Of a DNA stretch of 64,000 nucleotides, positions 45,783 to 58,165 are shown one piece after another. Each line of letters starts with the position of its first letter. Position 1 is the first letter of the stretch. Under the pieces are notes generated by a model. It did not search any database. It saw only the letters and a list, made by a program, of their open reading frames with translations, and was not told the DNA's origin. Source of the DNA: VAZQ01 sp035293945 (GTDB lineage: Bacteria; Pseudomonadota; Alphaproteobacteria; Rhizobiales; Xanthobacteraceae). Made by a program: the position numbers and the translations under genes. Where the stretch lies: positions 124,001 through 188,000 of the forward strand of contig DATGLV010000002.1 of the NCBI GenBank assembly GCA_035293945.1. Reading direction: 5' to 3'.

Positions 45783-46550
45783 TCAGCCCTTGACCAGGAC
45801 CGGCCCCGAGCCCTGCGGACGCTCGTTCTCGCTCATGATGCCGAGCCGCTTGGCGACTTCAGTATACGCCTCCAAGAGCCCGCCGAGGTCGCGGCGGAAG
45901 CGATCCTTATCGAGCTTCTCGTTCGACTTGATGTCCCACAGCCGGCACGAATCCGGGGAGATCTCGTCCGCCACCACGATCCGCATCATCTCGTTCTCCC
46001 ACAGCCGGCCGGTCTCCATCTTGAAGTCGACCAGGCGGATGCCGACGCCGAGAAACAGGCCGGAGAGGAAATCGTTGACACGGATGGCGAGCGCCATGAT
46101 GTCGTCGATCTCCTGAGGGGTCGCCCACCCGAAGGCGGTGATGTGCTCCTCCGACACCATCGGATCGTTGAGCGCGTCATTCTTGTAGTAGAATTCGATG
46201 ATCGAGCGCGGCAGCTGCGTGCCCTCCTCGATGCCGAGCCGCTGCGATAGCGAGCCTGCCGCCACATTGCGTACGACCACCTCGAGCGGAATGATCTCCA
46301 CTTCGCGAATCAACTGCTCGCGCATGTTCAGCCGGCGAAGAAAATGCGTCGGAACACCGATGTCGTTGAGATGCTGAAACACGTATTCGGAGATGCGATT
46401 GTTCAGGACGCCTTTGCCTTCGATGACTTCGTGCTTTTTCGAGTTGAAGGCAGTCGCATCGTCCTTGAAGTGCTGGATCAGTGTTCCCGGCTCTGGCCCT
46501 TCGTAGAGGACCTTGGCCTTGCCTTCATAGATGCGGCGACGGCGGCTCAT
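45783..46550 (-). CDS. purC: SAICAR synthetase
   Basis: Joins CAIR and aspartate to form SAICAR. The 255-residue protein begins MSRRRRIYEGKAKVLYEGPEPGTL and has KDDATAFNSKKH, EVVVRNVAAGSLSQRLGIEEG, LVDFKMETGR, ADEISPDSCRLWD and DKDRFRRDLGG, all standard. No clear ribosome site lies before the ATG at 46550; an in-frame ATG at 46580 is an alternative, but the family start fits 46550. It heads the operon purC-purS-exported protein-purQ-purL. Confidence 0.95.
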   Translation of the reverse strand: MSRRRRIYEGKAKVLYEGPEPGTLIQHFKDDATAFNSKKHEVIEGKGVLNNRISEYVFQHLNDIGVPTHFLRRLNMREQLIREVEIIPLEVVVRNVAAGSLSQRLGIEEGTQLPRSIIEFYYKNDALNDPMVSEEHITAFGWATPQEIDDIMALAIRVNDFLSGLFLGVGIRLVDFKMETGRLWENEMMRIVVADEISPDSCRLWDIKSNEKLDKDRFRRDLGGLLEAYTEVAKRLGIMSENERPQGSGPVLVKG

Positions 46551-46980
46551 CGGGGTATACCGTGGTTTGTGAAAGTCCATCTGGGTGCCGTGGCTCCACG
46601 CAAGTTTATATGGGTTCGATTGTCCGCGGCGGGAGCGCGTTCCAAGCTCGGCAATCTTGGTGACGCGCCCACGGTCGCAAACTAGCCGATCACGCTGGCG
46701 AGCACAATCGCAAGGCTTGGGATTGCACGGATGCTGCGTGATGCACGAATCACCATGTAGCGATGTTGCCTTGACCACGCGAGGCCGTTATGCAAGGCGC
46801 AACGAGAAAGTGATTGCGTAAAAATACGGCGGCGGCCGCGATCGGCGCTATTAGTATGGTCGAAACCCTGGGCGTGGAAATGGGCGCCGGGGATCCTGAG
46901 AATCAACGATCGGAATCGCGAGAGCATGTAGGCCCGAGCGGCGCGCCGGAGGCTGCCGGCCAATAATCACGAGGACGCGC
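46551..46980. other. Divergent control region, purC and DUF1476 gene
   Basis: About 430 bp separating the outward-facing purC and DUF1476 genes. An AT-containing stretch near 46818-46860 (including TATTAGTATGG) could be the promoter for the DUF1476 gene. No operator or small gene is recognised. Confidence 0.45.
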
Positions 46981-47304
46981 ATGACCACATTCGACAAGCG
47001 TGAGGAAGCTTTCGAGCAGCAGTTTGTTCACGACGAAGAGCTCAAGTTCAAGGCCACTGTCCGCCGCGACAGGCTTCTCGGCCTGTGGGCTGCCGAGAAG
47101 CTCGGGCTCAGCGGAGCCGCCGCGGAGAGCTACGCCCAGGAAATCGTCGTGGCCGATGTCGAAGCGACCGCCAGCCACGATATGTTCGGCAGGATCCGCA
47201 AGGATTTCGACGCCAAGGGGGTGAAAATATCGGATCACCAGATTCGCCGCACTATGGAAGAGCTGATGGCGAAGGCGGTGAATGAGGTCAAGATAAAGGG
47301 CTGA
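46981..47304 (+). CDS. DUF1476 protein (F1-ATPase inhibitor zeta-subunit family)
   Basis: A 107-residue helical protein of the DUF1476 family; in Paracoccus the member is the zeta subunit, which blocks ATP hydrolysis by F1-ATPase through its N-terminal segment. The sequence MTTFDKREEAFEQQFVHDEELKFKATVRRDRLLGLWAAEKLGLSG and the C-terminal DFDAKGVKISDHQIRRTMEELM match well. Inhibitory strength varies between species, so the activity here is inferred. GAGGA precedes the ATG. Confidence 0.92.
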   Translation: MTTFDKREEAFEQQFVHDEELKFKATVRRDRLLGLWAAEKLGLSGAAAESYAQEIVVADVEATASHDMFGRIRKDFDAKGVKISDHQIRRTMEELMAKAVNEVKIKG

Positions 47305-47358
47305 ATCGGACGGAAGATTGCTGGCACGACTTGGGCGCATAAAACATCGCGGCCGTGA

Positions 47359-47406
47359 GAATTCAGGGCAGCGGGAACTCAGGGCAGCTGGAATTCAGGG
47401 CGGTGA
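47359..47406. repeat. Three tandem 16-bp units
   Basis: GAATTCAGGGCAGCGG is repeated three times with small changes (GAACTCAGGGCAGCTG, GAATTCAGGGCGGTGA), ending 23 bp before the aldolase start, within its likely leader. Confidence 0.7.
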
Positions 47407-47429
47407 ATTTTGGGGGGCAATGAATAACC

Positions 47430-48209
47430 ATGGGTGCAGCAGAACCCTTTTCGCTCAGCCGTCGGTTGCGGGCCGGCGAGGTCGTGTATTCCGGCTGGTG
47501 CGGGCTCAGCGTTCCGCTCCTGACCGAGGTGATTGCGCGCGAGGGCTTTTCCGCCGTCACCATCGATATGCAGCATGGGCTGTGGGACATTTCGCAGGTC
47601 GTGCACGCGATCGCCGCAATCGTGCAGGGCGGCGGCGCTCCGGTGGTGCGGGTTCCGCTCGGGGATTTCGCGACTGCAAGCCGGGCGCTCGATTTCGGCG
47701 CCGAGGGCATCATCTCGCCGATGATCAACACCGCCGCCGATGCGCGCGCCTTCGTGGCGGCAACCAAATATCCGCCGCTCGGCGAGCGCAGCTGGGGACC
47801 GCATCGGGCCACAATGCTGGGCGGCATGGCCGACCAGAAAGTCTACTTGAAGCAAGGCAACGAGCGCACCTTCACGCTCGCCATGATCGAGACGCGCACC
47901 GCGCTCGACAATATGGATGCGATTGCCGGAACGCCCGGCATCGACGGCTTGTTCCTCGGCCCCTCCGATCTTTCGATTGCGCTGACGCAAGGCGCAAACA
48001 TAGATCCGTTCCTGCCGGAGGTCGATCGCGAGCTCGATCGGATCGCCGAGGCGGCACGCAAGGCCGGCAAGATCATGGGCGCCTACTGCCACAGCGCCGA
48101 ACGCGCGGTGACGCTCGCCAAACGCGGCGTGCGCTTTCTCGCGGTGGGCAGCGATCTAGCCTTCCTGCGCGCCGGCGCCGCCGGGGCGCTGAAAACTCTC
48201 CAGGGCTGA
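47430..48209 (+). CDS. HpcH/HpaI-family aldolase
   Basis: A class II (metal-dependent) aldolase of 259 residues of the HpcH/HpaI/GarL family, which cleaves 2-keto-4-hydroxy acids such as those formed late in homoprotocatechuate breakdown or in sugar acid use. Family features are GWCGLSVPLLTEVIAREGFSAVTIDMQHG, VVRVPLGDFATASRALDFGAEGIISPMI, the metal-site Glu in AMIETRTALDNMDAI, and GIDGLFLGPSDLSIALT. The true substrate is open. The gene is unlinked to other degradation genes and stands between DUF1476 and trmJ. Confidence 0.88.
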   Translation: MGAAEPFSLSRRLRAGEVVYSGWCGLSVPLLTEVIAREGFSAVTIDMQHGLWDISQVVHAIAAIVQGGGAPVVRVPLGDFATASRALDFGAEGIISPMINTAADARAFVAATKYPPLGERSWGPHRATMLGGMADQKVYLKQGNERTFTLAMIETRTALDNMDAIAGTPGIDGLFLGPSDLSIALTQGANIDPFLPEVDRELDRIAEAARKAGKIMGAYCHSAERAVTLAKRGVRFLAVGSDLAFLRAGAAGALKTLQG

Positions 48210-48222
48210 CCGGTTTCAAATC

Positions 48223-48281
48223 TTCGTAAGGGCGCCCCTTGTGGGTGCCCGGGCGGCCACAAGGGCCGCCGCGCCTACGAA
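48223..48281. repeat. Intergenic palindromic repeat, copy 2 (TCGTAGGGGCG family)
   Basis: Left end TTCGTAAGGGCGCCCCTTGTG, right end CACAAGGGCCGCCGCGCCTACGA; the two arms pair. It is related to 41043-41159. Its right arm overlaps the 3' end of the trmJ-DUF559 gene and supplies that gene's stop codon. Confidence 0.75.
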
Positions 48282-49474
48282 AGGATCTCTGCCGCGAGGC
48301 GATCAAGCACGCCCGGCAGATCCTGTTCGATCGCGCGCTGGGCAATGGCGATCACCCGATAGTCGCGTTGCCTGAGCCACGCGATCCGCTCGGCGCGGGC
48401 CTTGGCGGCCTCTTCGCTTTCTCCCGCAGGCTCGATGTCGATCACCACCCGCAGCGGGAACGAGACCAGATCATTGATGTGCGCGCCGATCGGCACCTGG
48501 CGCTTGAAGCCCAAACCGGCAAAGCGGCGGTCGTTGGTGAGCGCGCTCCAGAAGGCGCGCTCCGCCTCGGTCGGATTGCGACGGAGGAGCCGCGCGAGAC
48601 CCCGCACCGGTCCGCGCTCGCCGGGGATACGGCCCTCGCCGTGCTCGGCCAGAAGCGTGCGCAGCAATTCGGCCTCCTCGCCGTCGAGCACTCCGCCCCG
48701 CGCCGGGCCCTTGCGTCCCTGCGCGATCGCCATGATCACGCCGTTGAGCGTCTGGATATCCTGCCGCGTCGGCTGCATGCGGTGGAAAATGTTGCGTAGG
48801 TTGATGGCCATCGTTTCGTGTTTCTCGGGCGGGCGGAAGAACTCCACCTTGTCGAGCTCGCGCTCGACGTTCTCGAAGAAGGCGAACAGCTGCTCGCGGT
48901 TCGCCGGCTCCGACTTCTGCGGCATCGCGAACGGCAGCGCGTTGCCGCTCGTGTGCTTGAACCATTCATAGGCGCAGATAACCACCGCCTGGGCGAGGTT
49001 GAGCGAGGCGAAGGCCGGATTGACCGGCAAGGTCACGATCTGGTCAGCGAGCGCGACCTCCTGGTTTTCCAACCCGTAGCGTTCGCGCCCGAACACGATG
49101 GCGACCGTCTCGCCGCCGGCCACACGGGGCGCCAGTACGCGCGCCGCAGCCTCCGGCGAAATCACGGGCTTGGCTTGGTCGTGGGCGCGCGCCGTGGTGG
49201 CAAGCACGACGGTGCAATCGGCGAGCGCGGCCTCGAGCGTGTCGAAGAGCATCGCCCGGTCGAGGATGCGGTCGGCCCCCGAAGCCGCCACCCAGGCACG
49301 CGGGTTGGGCCAGCCGTCGCGGGGCTTGACCAGGCGCAAGTGCGAGAGCCCGAAATTCGCCATGGCGCGCGCGGCGGCGCCGATATTATCGCCGAGCTGC
49401 GACTCCACCAGGACCACCACCGGTCCCGGCTGCTCGATCCAGCGTTTGGTCTTGTCGGTCCCGGACCCGGGCAT
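48275..49474 (-). CDS. trmJ: TrmJ-type SPOUT RNA methyltransferase fused to a DUF559 domain
   Basis: A 399-residue two-domain protein. Residues 1 to about 245 are a TrmJ-type SpoU methyltransferase (2'-O-methylation at tRNA position 32 in E. coli), with VVLVESQLGDNIGAAARAMANFGL, VFGRERYGLENQEVALAD and LPVNPAFASLNLAQAVVICAYEW. Residues about 297-399 form a DUF559 (Vsr/restriction nuclease-like) domain: LRRNPTEAERAFWSAL, GFKRQVPIGAHINDLVSF, VVIDIEP, AWLRQRDYRVI. Putative acidic residues remain but the usual DGxxH is changed to EPAGES. The start at 49474 follows GAGGAG. The last codon and stop lie inside a palindromic repeat. Confidence 0.9.
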   Translation of the reverse strand: MPGSGTDKTKRWIEQPGPVVVLVESQLGDNIGAAARAMANFGLSHLRLVKPRDGWPNPRAWVAASGADRILDRAMLFDTLEAALADCTVVLATTARAHDQAKPVISPEAAARVLAPRVAGGETVAIVFGRERYGLENQEVALADQIVTLPVNPAFASLNLAQAVVICAYEWFKHTSGNALPFAMPQKSEPANREQLFAFFENVERELDKVEFFRPPEKHETMAINLRNIFHRMQPTRQDIQTLNGVIMAIAQGRKGPARGGVLDGEEAELLRTLLAEHGEGRIPGERGPVRGLARLLRRNPTEAERAFWSALTNDRRFAGLGFKRQVPIGAHINDLVSFPLRVVIDIEPAGESEEAAKARAERIAWLRQRDYRVIAIAQRAIEQDLPGVLDRLAAEILS

Positions 49475-49773
49475 TCGGTGCTCCTCGGCGGTGCCCTTGA
49501 GGGGCAGCCCCTGCCCAAACCGTCCGCTCGCGTCAAGCTGCGGCGGCACCCACACCTCCCGGGCCGTCGGCGGCTCTCGCGCCGGCTCAGAAGGCTTTTG
49601 CCAGGGGAGCGCGGATGCTATAGGGCGCGCGCCGAACTCCCGTCAGTCGATTCCGGTTGGCGGTCTCCGCGCCGAGAACAATTCATTTGAGGGCCCTGGG
49701 GGAGAACCTCCCCGCACCCATCGATGGTCAGTTTCCGGTCGGCCAAACAAGCACGGCGACCAGAGGTGCTAAG

Positions 49774-51996
49774 ATGCCAAATCTCGAGATCATGTGGACA
49801 AAGGTCGATGAAGCCCCCGCGCTCGCGACCTATTCCCTGCTGCCGATCGTCAAAGCCTTCGTGGGCGCGGCGGGCGTGTCCGTGACGCTGAAGGATATCT
49901 CGCTCGCGGGCCGCATCCTCGCCAATTTCCCCGAGAAGCTCACCCCGGCGCAACGGATCAACGACGAGCTCACCGAATTGGGTGAGCTTACGCTGCGGCC
50001 CGAAGCCAACATCATCAAGCTGCCAAACATCTCTGCCTCGATCCCGCAGCTCAAGGCTGCGATCAAGGAGCTGCAAGGCAAGGGCTACAACGTTCCGGAT
50101 TATCCCGACAACCCGACGACAGACGCCGAGAAGGAGATCAAGTCCCGCTACGCCAAGGTGTTCGGCAGCGTGGTCAACCCGATCCTGCGCGAGGGCAATT
50201 CCGACCGCCGCGCCGCCGCCGCCGTCAAGCAATACGCCCGCAACAATCCGCACAAGATGGGCGCCTGGAGCCCCGCCTCCAAAACGCATGTGGCCTATAT
50301 GTCGAGCGGCGATTACTTCGGCTCGGAAATCTCGACCACTGTCGCGGCGGCGACCAATGTCCGCATAGAGCTCGCCGGCGCCGACGGCACCGTCACCGTG
50401 CTGAAGGCGAAGACGGCGATCGATGCCGGCGAAATCATCGATGCGGCGGTGATGAGCCGCAAGGCGCTGCGCGCCTTCTTTGCCGAGCAGATCGACGAAG
50501 CCAAGAAGGAAGGCGTGCTGTTCTCCCTGCAGGTGAAGGCGACCATGATGAAGATCGCCGATCCGATCATATTCGGTCATGCGGTTTCCATCTATTTCGC
50601 CGATGTGGTCGAGAAGCACGCGGCGACGCTCAAACGCCTCGGCGTCAATCTCAACAATGGCATCGGCGACATGCTGACCAAGATCGAGACGCTGCCGGCA
50701 GCTGAAAAAGAAGCGATCAAGGCCGACATCAAGGCCGAGTACGCGAAACGACCGGGCCTCGCCATGGTCAACTCCGACAAGGGGATCACGGGCCTGCACG
50801 TGCCGAGCGACGTCATCATCGATGCTTCGGTGCCGGCGATGATCCGCGAATCCGGCCGCATGTGGGGCCCCGACGGCAAGCTGCACGATGTCATCGCCGC
50901 GATCCCGGACCGCAGCTATGCCAGGATGTATCAGGCAGTCATCGACGACTGTAAGGCGCACGGCGCGTTCGATCCAAAGACCATGGGGTCCGTTTCCAAC
51001 GTGGGATTGATGGCGCAGAAAGCCGAGGAATACGGCTCGCACGACAAGACCTTCGAAGTTCCGGCGAACGGTACGGTTCGCGTCGTCGCCGATGACGGCA
51101 AGGTGCTGCTGGAGCGTCCGGTCGAGACCGGCGACATCTTCCGCATGTGCGAGCTCAGGGACGCTGCAGTCCGGGACTGGGTCAAGCTCGGGGTGCGGCG
51201 CGCGCGCCTGACCAACACCCCGGCGGTGTTCTGGCTCGACCGCGAGCGCGCACATGACGCGCAAGTCATCGCTAAAGTCGAGAAGTACCTGAAAGATCAG
51301 GACACGTCGGGGCTCGACATCCGCATCCTGCCGCCGGTCGAAGCAATCAAGTTTTCGCTCGAGCGCATCCGCAAGGGGCAGGACACGATCTCAGTCACCG
51401 GGAACGTGCTGCGCGATTATCTGACCGACTTGTTTCCGATCATGGAGCTCGGCACCTCGGCCAAGATGCTGTCGATCGTTCCGCTCCTGGCGGGCGGTGG
51501 CATGTTCGAGACCGGCGCCGGCGGGACGGCGCCCAAGCACGTGGAGCAGCTCCAACAAGAGGACTATCTGCGCTGGGATTCGCTCGGCGAGTTTCTCGCG
51601 CTCGGTGCATCGCTCGAGCATCTGGCGCAGACCTACAAGAACGCCAAGGCGCAGGTTCTCGCCGAGACGCTCGACACGGCCATCGGCAAGATCCTCGAGT
51701 TCAACCGCTCTCCAGCGCGCAAGGTCGGCGAGCTCGACAATCGCGGCAGCCATTTCTACCTCGCCCTGTATTGGGCCCAGGCGCTGGCCGCGCAGGCCAA
51801 GGACGCCGAGCTGCAAGCCCGCTTCAAGCCGCTGGCCGAGACGCTCACCAAGAACGAGGCCAAGATCAATGGCGAGCTGATCGCCGCGCAAGGCAAGCCG
51901 GTCGACATCGGCGGCTACTACCTGCCCGATGATGCCAAGGCGTCGGCGGTGATGCGGCCGAGCGCCACGCTCAACGCCGCGGTCGCTGCGCTCTGA
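49774..51996 (+). CDS. icd2: Monomeric NADP-dependent isocitrate dehydrogenase
   Basis: The large single-chain isocitrate dehydrogenase (740 residues, the usual length for the monomeric class), converting isocitrate to 2-oxoglutarate in the TCA cycle with NADPH formation. Class-specific stretches are WTKVDEAPALATYSLLPIVKAF, LPNISASIPQLKAAIKELQ, VVNPILREGNSDRRAAAAVKQYAR and EIMEL-like metal/substrate segments before LSIVPLLAGGGMFETGAGGTAPKH. The start at 49774 follows AGAGG and gives the family opening MPNLEIMWTKVDEAP. An unrelated dimeric isocitrate dehydrogenase gene lies 375 bp downstream. Confidence 0.95.
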   Translation: MPNLEIMWTKVDEAPALATYSLLPIVKAFVGAAGVSVTLKDISLAGRILANFPEKLTPAQRINDELTELGELTLRPEANIIKLPNISASIPQLKAAIKELQGKGYNVPDYPDNPTTDAEKEIKSRYAKVFGSVVNPILREGNSDRRAAAAVKQYARNNPHKMGAWSPASKTHVAYMSSGDYFGSEISTTVAAATNVRIELAGADGTVTVLKAKTAIDAGEIIDAAVMSRKALRAFFAEQIDEAKKEGVLFSLQVKATMMKIADPIIFGHAVSIYFADVVEKHAATLKRLGVNLNNGIGDMLTKIETLPAAEKEAIKADIKAEYAKRPGLAMVNSDKGITGLHVPSDVIIDASVPAMIRESGRMWGPDGKLHDVIAAIPDRSYARMYQAVIDDCKAHGAFDPKTMGSVSNVGLMAQKAEEYGSHDKTFEVPANGTVRVVADDGKVLLERPVETGDIFRMCELRDAAVRDWVKLGVRRARLTNTPAVFWLDRERAHDAQVIAKVEKYLKDQDTSGLDIRILPPVEAIKFSLERIRKGQDTISVTGNVLRDYLTDLFPIMELGTSAKMLSIVPLLAGGGMFETGAGGTAPKHVEQLQQEDYLRWDSLGEFLALGASLEHLAQTYKNAKAQVLAETLDTAIGKILEFNRSPARKVGELDNRGSHFYLALYWAQALAAQAKDAELQARFKPLAETLTKNEAKINGELIAAQGKPVDIGGYYLPDDAKASAVMRPSATLNAAVAAL

Positions 51997-52013
51997 GCCA
52001 GGAGTCCGATGAT

Positions 52014-52097
52014 AAGGACTGGTGGCCGGGCATCGCCCATCGAAGACGCGCGTAAACGCCTTGATGCCCCGGCCACCCAGGTCCTGCTGTTTTGAGC
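52014..52097 (+). terminator. Long hairpin after the monomeric isocitrate dehydrogenase gene
   Basis: AGGACTGGTGGCCGGGCATC pairs, with small bulges, with GATGCCCCGGCCACCCAGGT (plus CCT) about 40 bases on, followed by GCTGTTTTGAG. It probably ends the upstream transcript. Confidence 0.6.
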
Positions 52098-52113
52098 TGA
52101 AGCAATCAAGGCG

Positions 52114-52156
52114 TGGATGCCCGCGACAGGCGCGGGCATGACTCCGGCGTTTTTTT
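52114..52156. repeat. Short palindromic element with T-run
   Basis: TGGATGCCCGCG-ACAGG-CGCGGGCATGA forms a 9-bp perfect stem at 52117-52139 and is followed by seven T residues at 52150-52156. It looks like a member of the dispersed GGATGCCCGC...GCGGGCATGAC elements of rhizobia, and could also terminate transcription. Confidence 0.6.
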
Positions 52157-52307
52157 CCAGCAGAGGGTGGACCGCGCTAACGCGGCTTTCAAGGCAAGAA
52201 GGTCGATGCTATAGAGCCTGCCGCGGCTGCCGGGGCTGCGCCTTCAATGAGCGCGCGTCGAATTTCGGTCAATCCGACGATCATTGCCGATGCCCGCCCG
52301 CAAAAAA

Positions 52308-52346
52308 GAGCATGATCCCGAAAAGCGGATACCGATTTCAGGTCAT
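52308..52346. repeat. Possible partial GAGCATGATCCCGAAAAG repeat
   Basis: GAGCATGATCCCGAAAAG followed by CCGATTTC and GTCATG resembles, from memory, a common Bradyrhizobiaceae intergenic element. Only one clear copy is seen here, just upstream of icd. Confidence 0.4.
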
Positions 52347-52371
52347 GGCCCACCAAAGGTGACCGGTTAAA

Positions 52372-53589
52372 ATGACGAAGATCAAGGTCAAGAATCCCGT
52401 CGTCGAGATGGACGGCGACGAGATGACCCGCATCATCTGGAAGTTCATCAAGGACAAGTTGATTCATCCGTATCTCGACATCGATCTTCTCTACTATGAT
52501 CTCAGCGTTCAGAAGCGCGACGAGACGAGCGACCAGATCACCATCGAGGCGGCCAACAAGACCCGTGAGGTCGGCGTCGCCGTGAAATGCGCGACCATCA
52601 CGCCGGATGAAGGCCGCGTGAAGGAATTCAACCTCAAGGAGATGTGGCGCTCGCCCAACGGCACGATCCGCAACATCCTCGGCGGCACGATCTTCCGCGA
52701 GCCGATCATCTGCAAGAACGTGCCGCGCCTGGTGCCGGGCTGGACCAAGCCCATCATCATCGGCCGCCACGCCTATGGCGATCAATATCGGGCGACCGAT
52801 TTCAAGGTGCCGGGCAAGGGCAAGCTGACGCTGAGCTTCGTGGGCGAGGACGGCACCAAGATCGAGCGGGAGGTGTTCAACTTCCCGGGCTCCGGCGTCG
52901 CCATGTCGATGTACAATCTCGACGACTCCATTCGCGATTTCGCCCGCGCCTCGATGAATTTCGCGCTCAATCGCGGCTACCCGCTCTACCTCTCGACCAA
53001 GAACACGATCATCAAGGCCTATGATGGCCGCTTCAAGGAGGTTTTCGACGAGGTCTACGAGAAAGACTTCAAGGCCGAGTTCGAGAAGAATAAGATCTTC
53101 TACGAGCACCGGCTGATCGACGACATGGTGGCATCAGCCCTGAAGTGGTCCGGCGGCTATGTCTGGGCGTGCAAGAACTACGACGGCGACGTGCAGTCGG
53201 ACACGGTTGCGCAGGGTTATGGCTCGCTTGGCCTGATGACCTCGGTGCTGACCACGCCCGACGGCAAGGTGGTCGAGGCCGAGGCCGCGCACGGCACCGT
53301 GACACGTCACTACCGCGAGCACCAGAAGGGCCGCGCGACGTCGACCAACTCGATCGCCTCGATCTTCGCCTGGACGCGTGGGCTCAGCCATAGGGCCAAG
53401 CTCGATGGCAATGCCGACCTCGCCAGATTCGCCAGCACGCTGGAAAAGGTGGTGGTCGACACGGTCGAGTCGGGCTTCATGACCAAGGACCTCGCGCTCC
53501 TCATCGGTCCCGACCAGAAGTGGCTCTCCACCACCGGCTTTTTGGACAAGATCGACGAGAACCTCAAGGCCGCGATGGCACAGGGTTGA
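52372..53589 (+). CDS. icd: Homodimeric NADP-dependent isocitrate dehydrogenase
   Basis: A 405-residue isocitrate dehydrogenase of the eukaryote-like type II subfamily common in alphaproteobacteria. Features are NPVVEMDGDEMTRIIW, the substrate loop in KEMWRSPNGTIRNILGGTIFREPI, VPGWTKPIIIGRHAYGDQYRATD, YDGDVQSDTVAQGYGSLGLMTSVL (metal-binding Asp residues), and EAEAAHGTVTRHYR followed by GRATSTNSIASIFAW in the NADP-binding region. It performs the same reaction as the unrelated monomeric enzyme encoded just upstream. Confidence 0.96.
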   Translation: MTKIKVKNPVVEMDGDEMTRIIWKFIKDKLIHPYLDIDLLYYDLSVQKRDETSDQITIEAANKTREVGVAVKCATITPDEGRVKEFNLKEMWRSPNGTIRNILGGTIFREPIICKNVPRLVPGWTKPIIIGRHAYGDQYRATDFKVPGKGKLTLSFVGEDGTKIEREVFNFPGSGVAMSMYNLDDSIRDFARASMNFALNRGYPLYLSTKNTIIKAYDGRFKEVFDEVYEKDFKAEFEKNKIFYEHRLIDDMVASALKWSGGYVWACKNYDGDVQSDTVAQGYGSLGLMTSVLTTPDGKVVEAEAAHGTVTRHYREHQKGRATSTNSIASIFAWTRGLSHRAKLDGNADLARFASTLEKVVVDTVESGFMTKDLALLIGPDQKWLSTTGFLDKIDENLKAAMAQG

Positions 53590-53782
53590 TCCCGGGTGGC
53601 GAAGACCACTCGGCGTCTTCCCGGCCGCAGCGAAGCGGGGAGACGAACCACGCCCTACTCACTTCGCGGGTTGATTGAAGTAGCGCAAGTCAGGTGGCAT
53701 GCATCTCTCCCTGGTGCGAGACGCGGGTGCTGGCTATGTCCCGCTAGCGCGAAGGGGTGATCCAGCGAAAACGGCCACCTTC

Positions 53783-53866
53783 GTAGCCCGGATGGAGCGC
53801 AGCGCAATCCGGGTCTAGCCCACCCGGCCGGGAGCCCCGCATTTCGCTGCGCTCCATGCGGGCTAC
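53783..53866. repeat. Intergenic palindromic repeat, copy 2 (GTAGCCCG family)
   Basis: Left arm GTAGCCCGGATGGAGCGCAG, right arm GCTGCGCTCCATGCGGGCTAC; related to 45693-45763. It occupies the gap between the convergent icd and alaS genes, ending nine bases before the alaS stop. Confidence 0.8.
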
Positions 53867-53874
53867 CCGCTATC

Positions 53875-56529
<2,655 letters not shown>

Positions 56530-56961
56530 TGTACCTTGGCTCAATCCCGACAAACCGGTTGTTCATCCCGTGCGCCGAACGAGGCGCACGCCGCATGTCC
56601 ACATGCCACATGGGCCCTCTCCCGCGGTCACCTGTGATCGGCAGCCGCGGGATAAAGCCTGCATCTTAGCGCTTGGCAGTTTGTGGTTCAGCCCCCGGCC
56701 CTAACCACCCGGCCGACCTACGCTTTCTTCGTGTCAGTGCTTTTAGCGGTGCCGCCGGTCGCTGTCCAGGAACCGCAGCCGACAGGCGTGATATGGGAAG
56801 GGCGACCGCAATGTGCAAAAGCGCCGGCACTTACGCGCCGGCACCGCCTTTACGGATTGGCTAGGAGGGTTCGCGCACGGGGCGACGCGACCTCGGAGGC
56901 TCATCGCCTAAAGATCACGGGATTATCACGCCGTCGCCCACGCAAAGCTGTGCGGCGGGCT
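56530..56961. other. recA-alaS intergenic region
   Basis: A gap of 432 bp with no convincing gene; the open frames run into recA or lack ribosome sites. It contains a terminator-like hairpin for recA at 56816-56842 and presumably the alaS promoter. Confidence 0.55.
56816..56842 (-). terminator. Candidate recA terminator
   Basis: On the minus strand GCCGGC, eight bases, GCCGGC, then GCTTTTGC. It lies about 120 bp beyond the recA stop codon. Confidence 0.4.
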
Positions 56962-58056
<1,095 letters not shown>

Positions 58057-58150
58057 TGCTGCTGCCCCTCCTTATGACCACGATTCGGCGGACCCACAAC
58101 GTTGGGTGTCCGTTTGGCTCTAAGGAAGCAACGTACACTATTTGTTCTCA

Positions 58151-58165
58151 GTTCGCAATATGTTC
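58151..58165 (-). promoter_or_regulatory. LexA (SOS) box upstream of recA
   Basis: GTTC-GCAATAT-GTTC on the plus strand, an exact match to the alphaproteobacterial GTTC-N7-GTTC LexA site. A further GTTC lies at 58144-58147. It lies 95 bp from the recA start. Confidence 0.85.
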
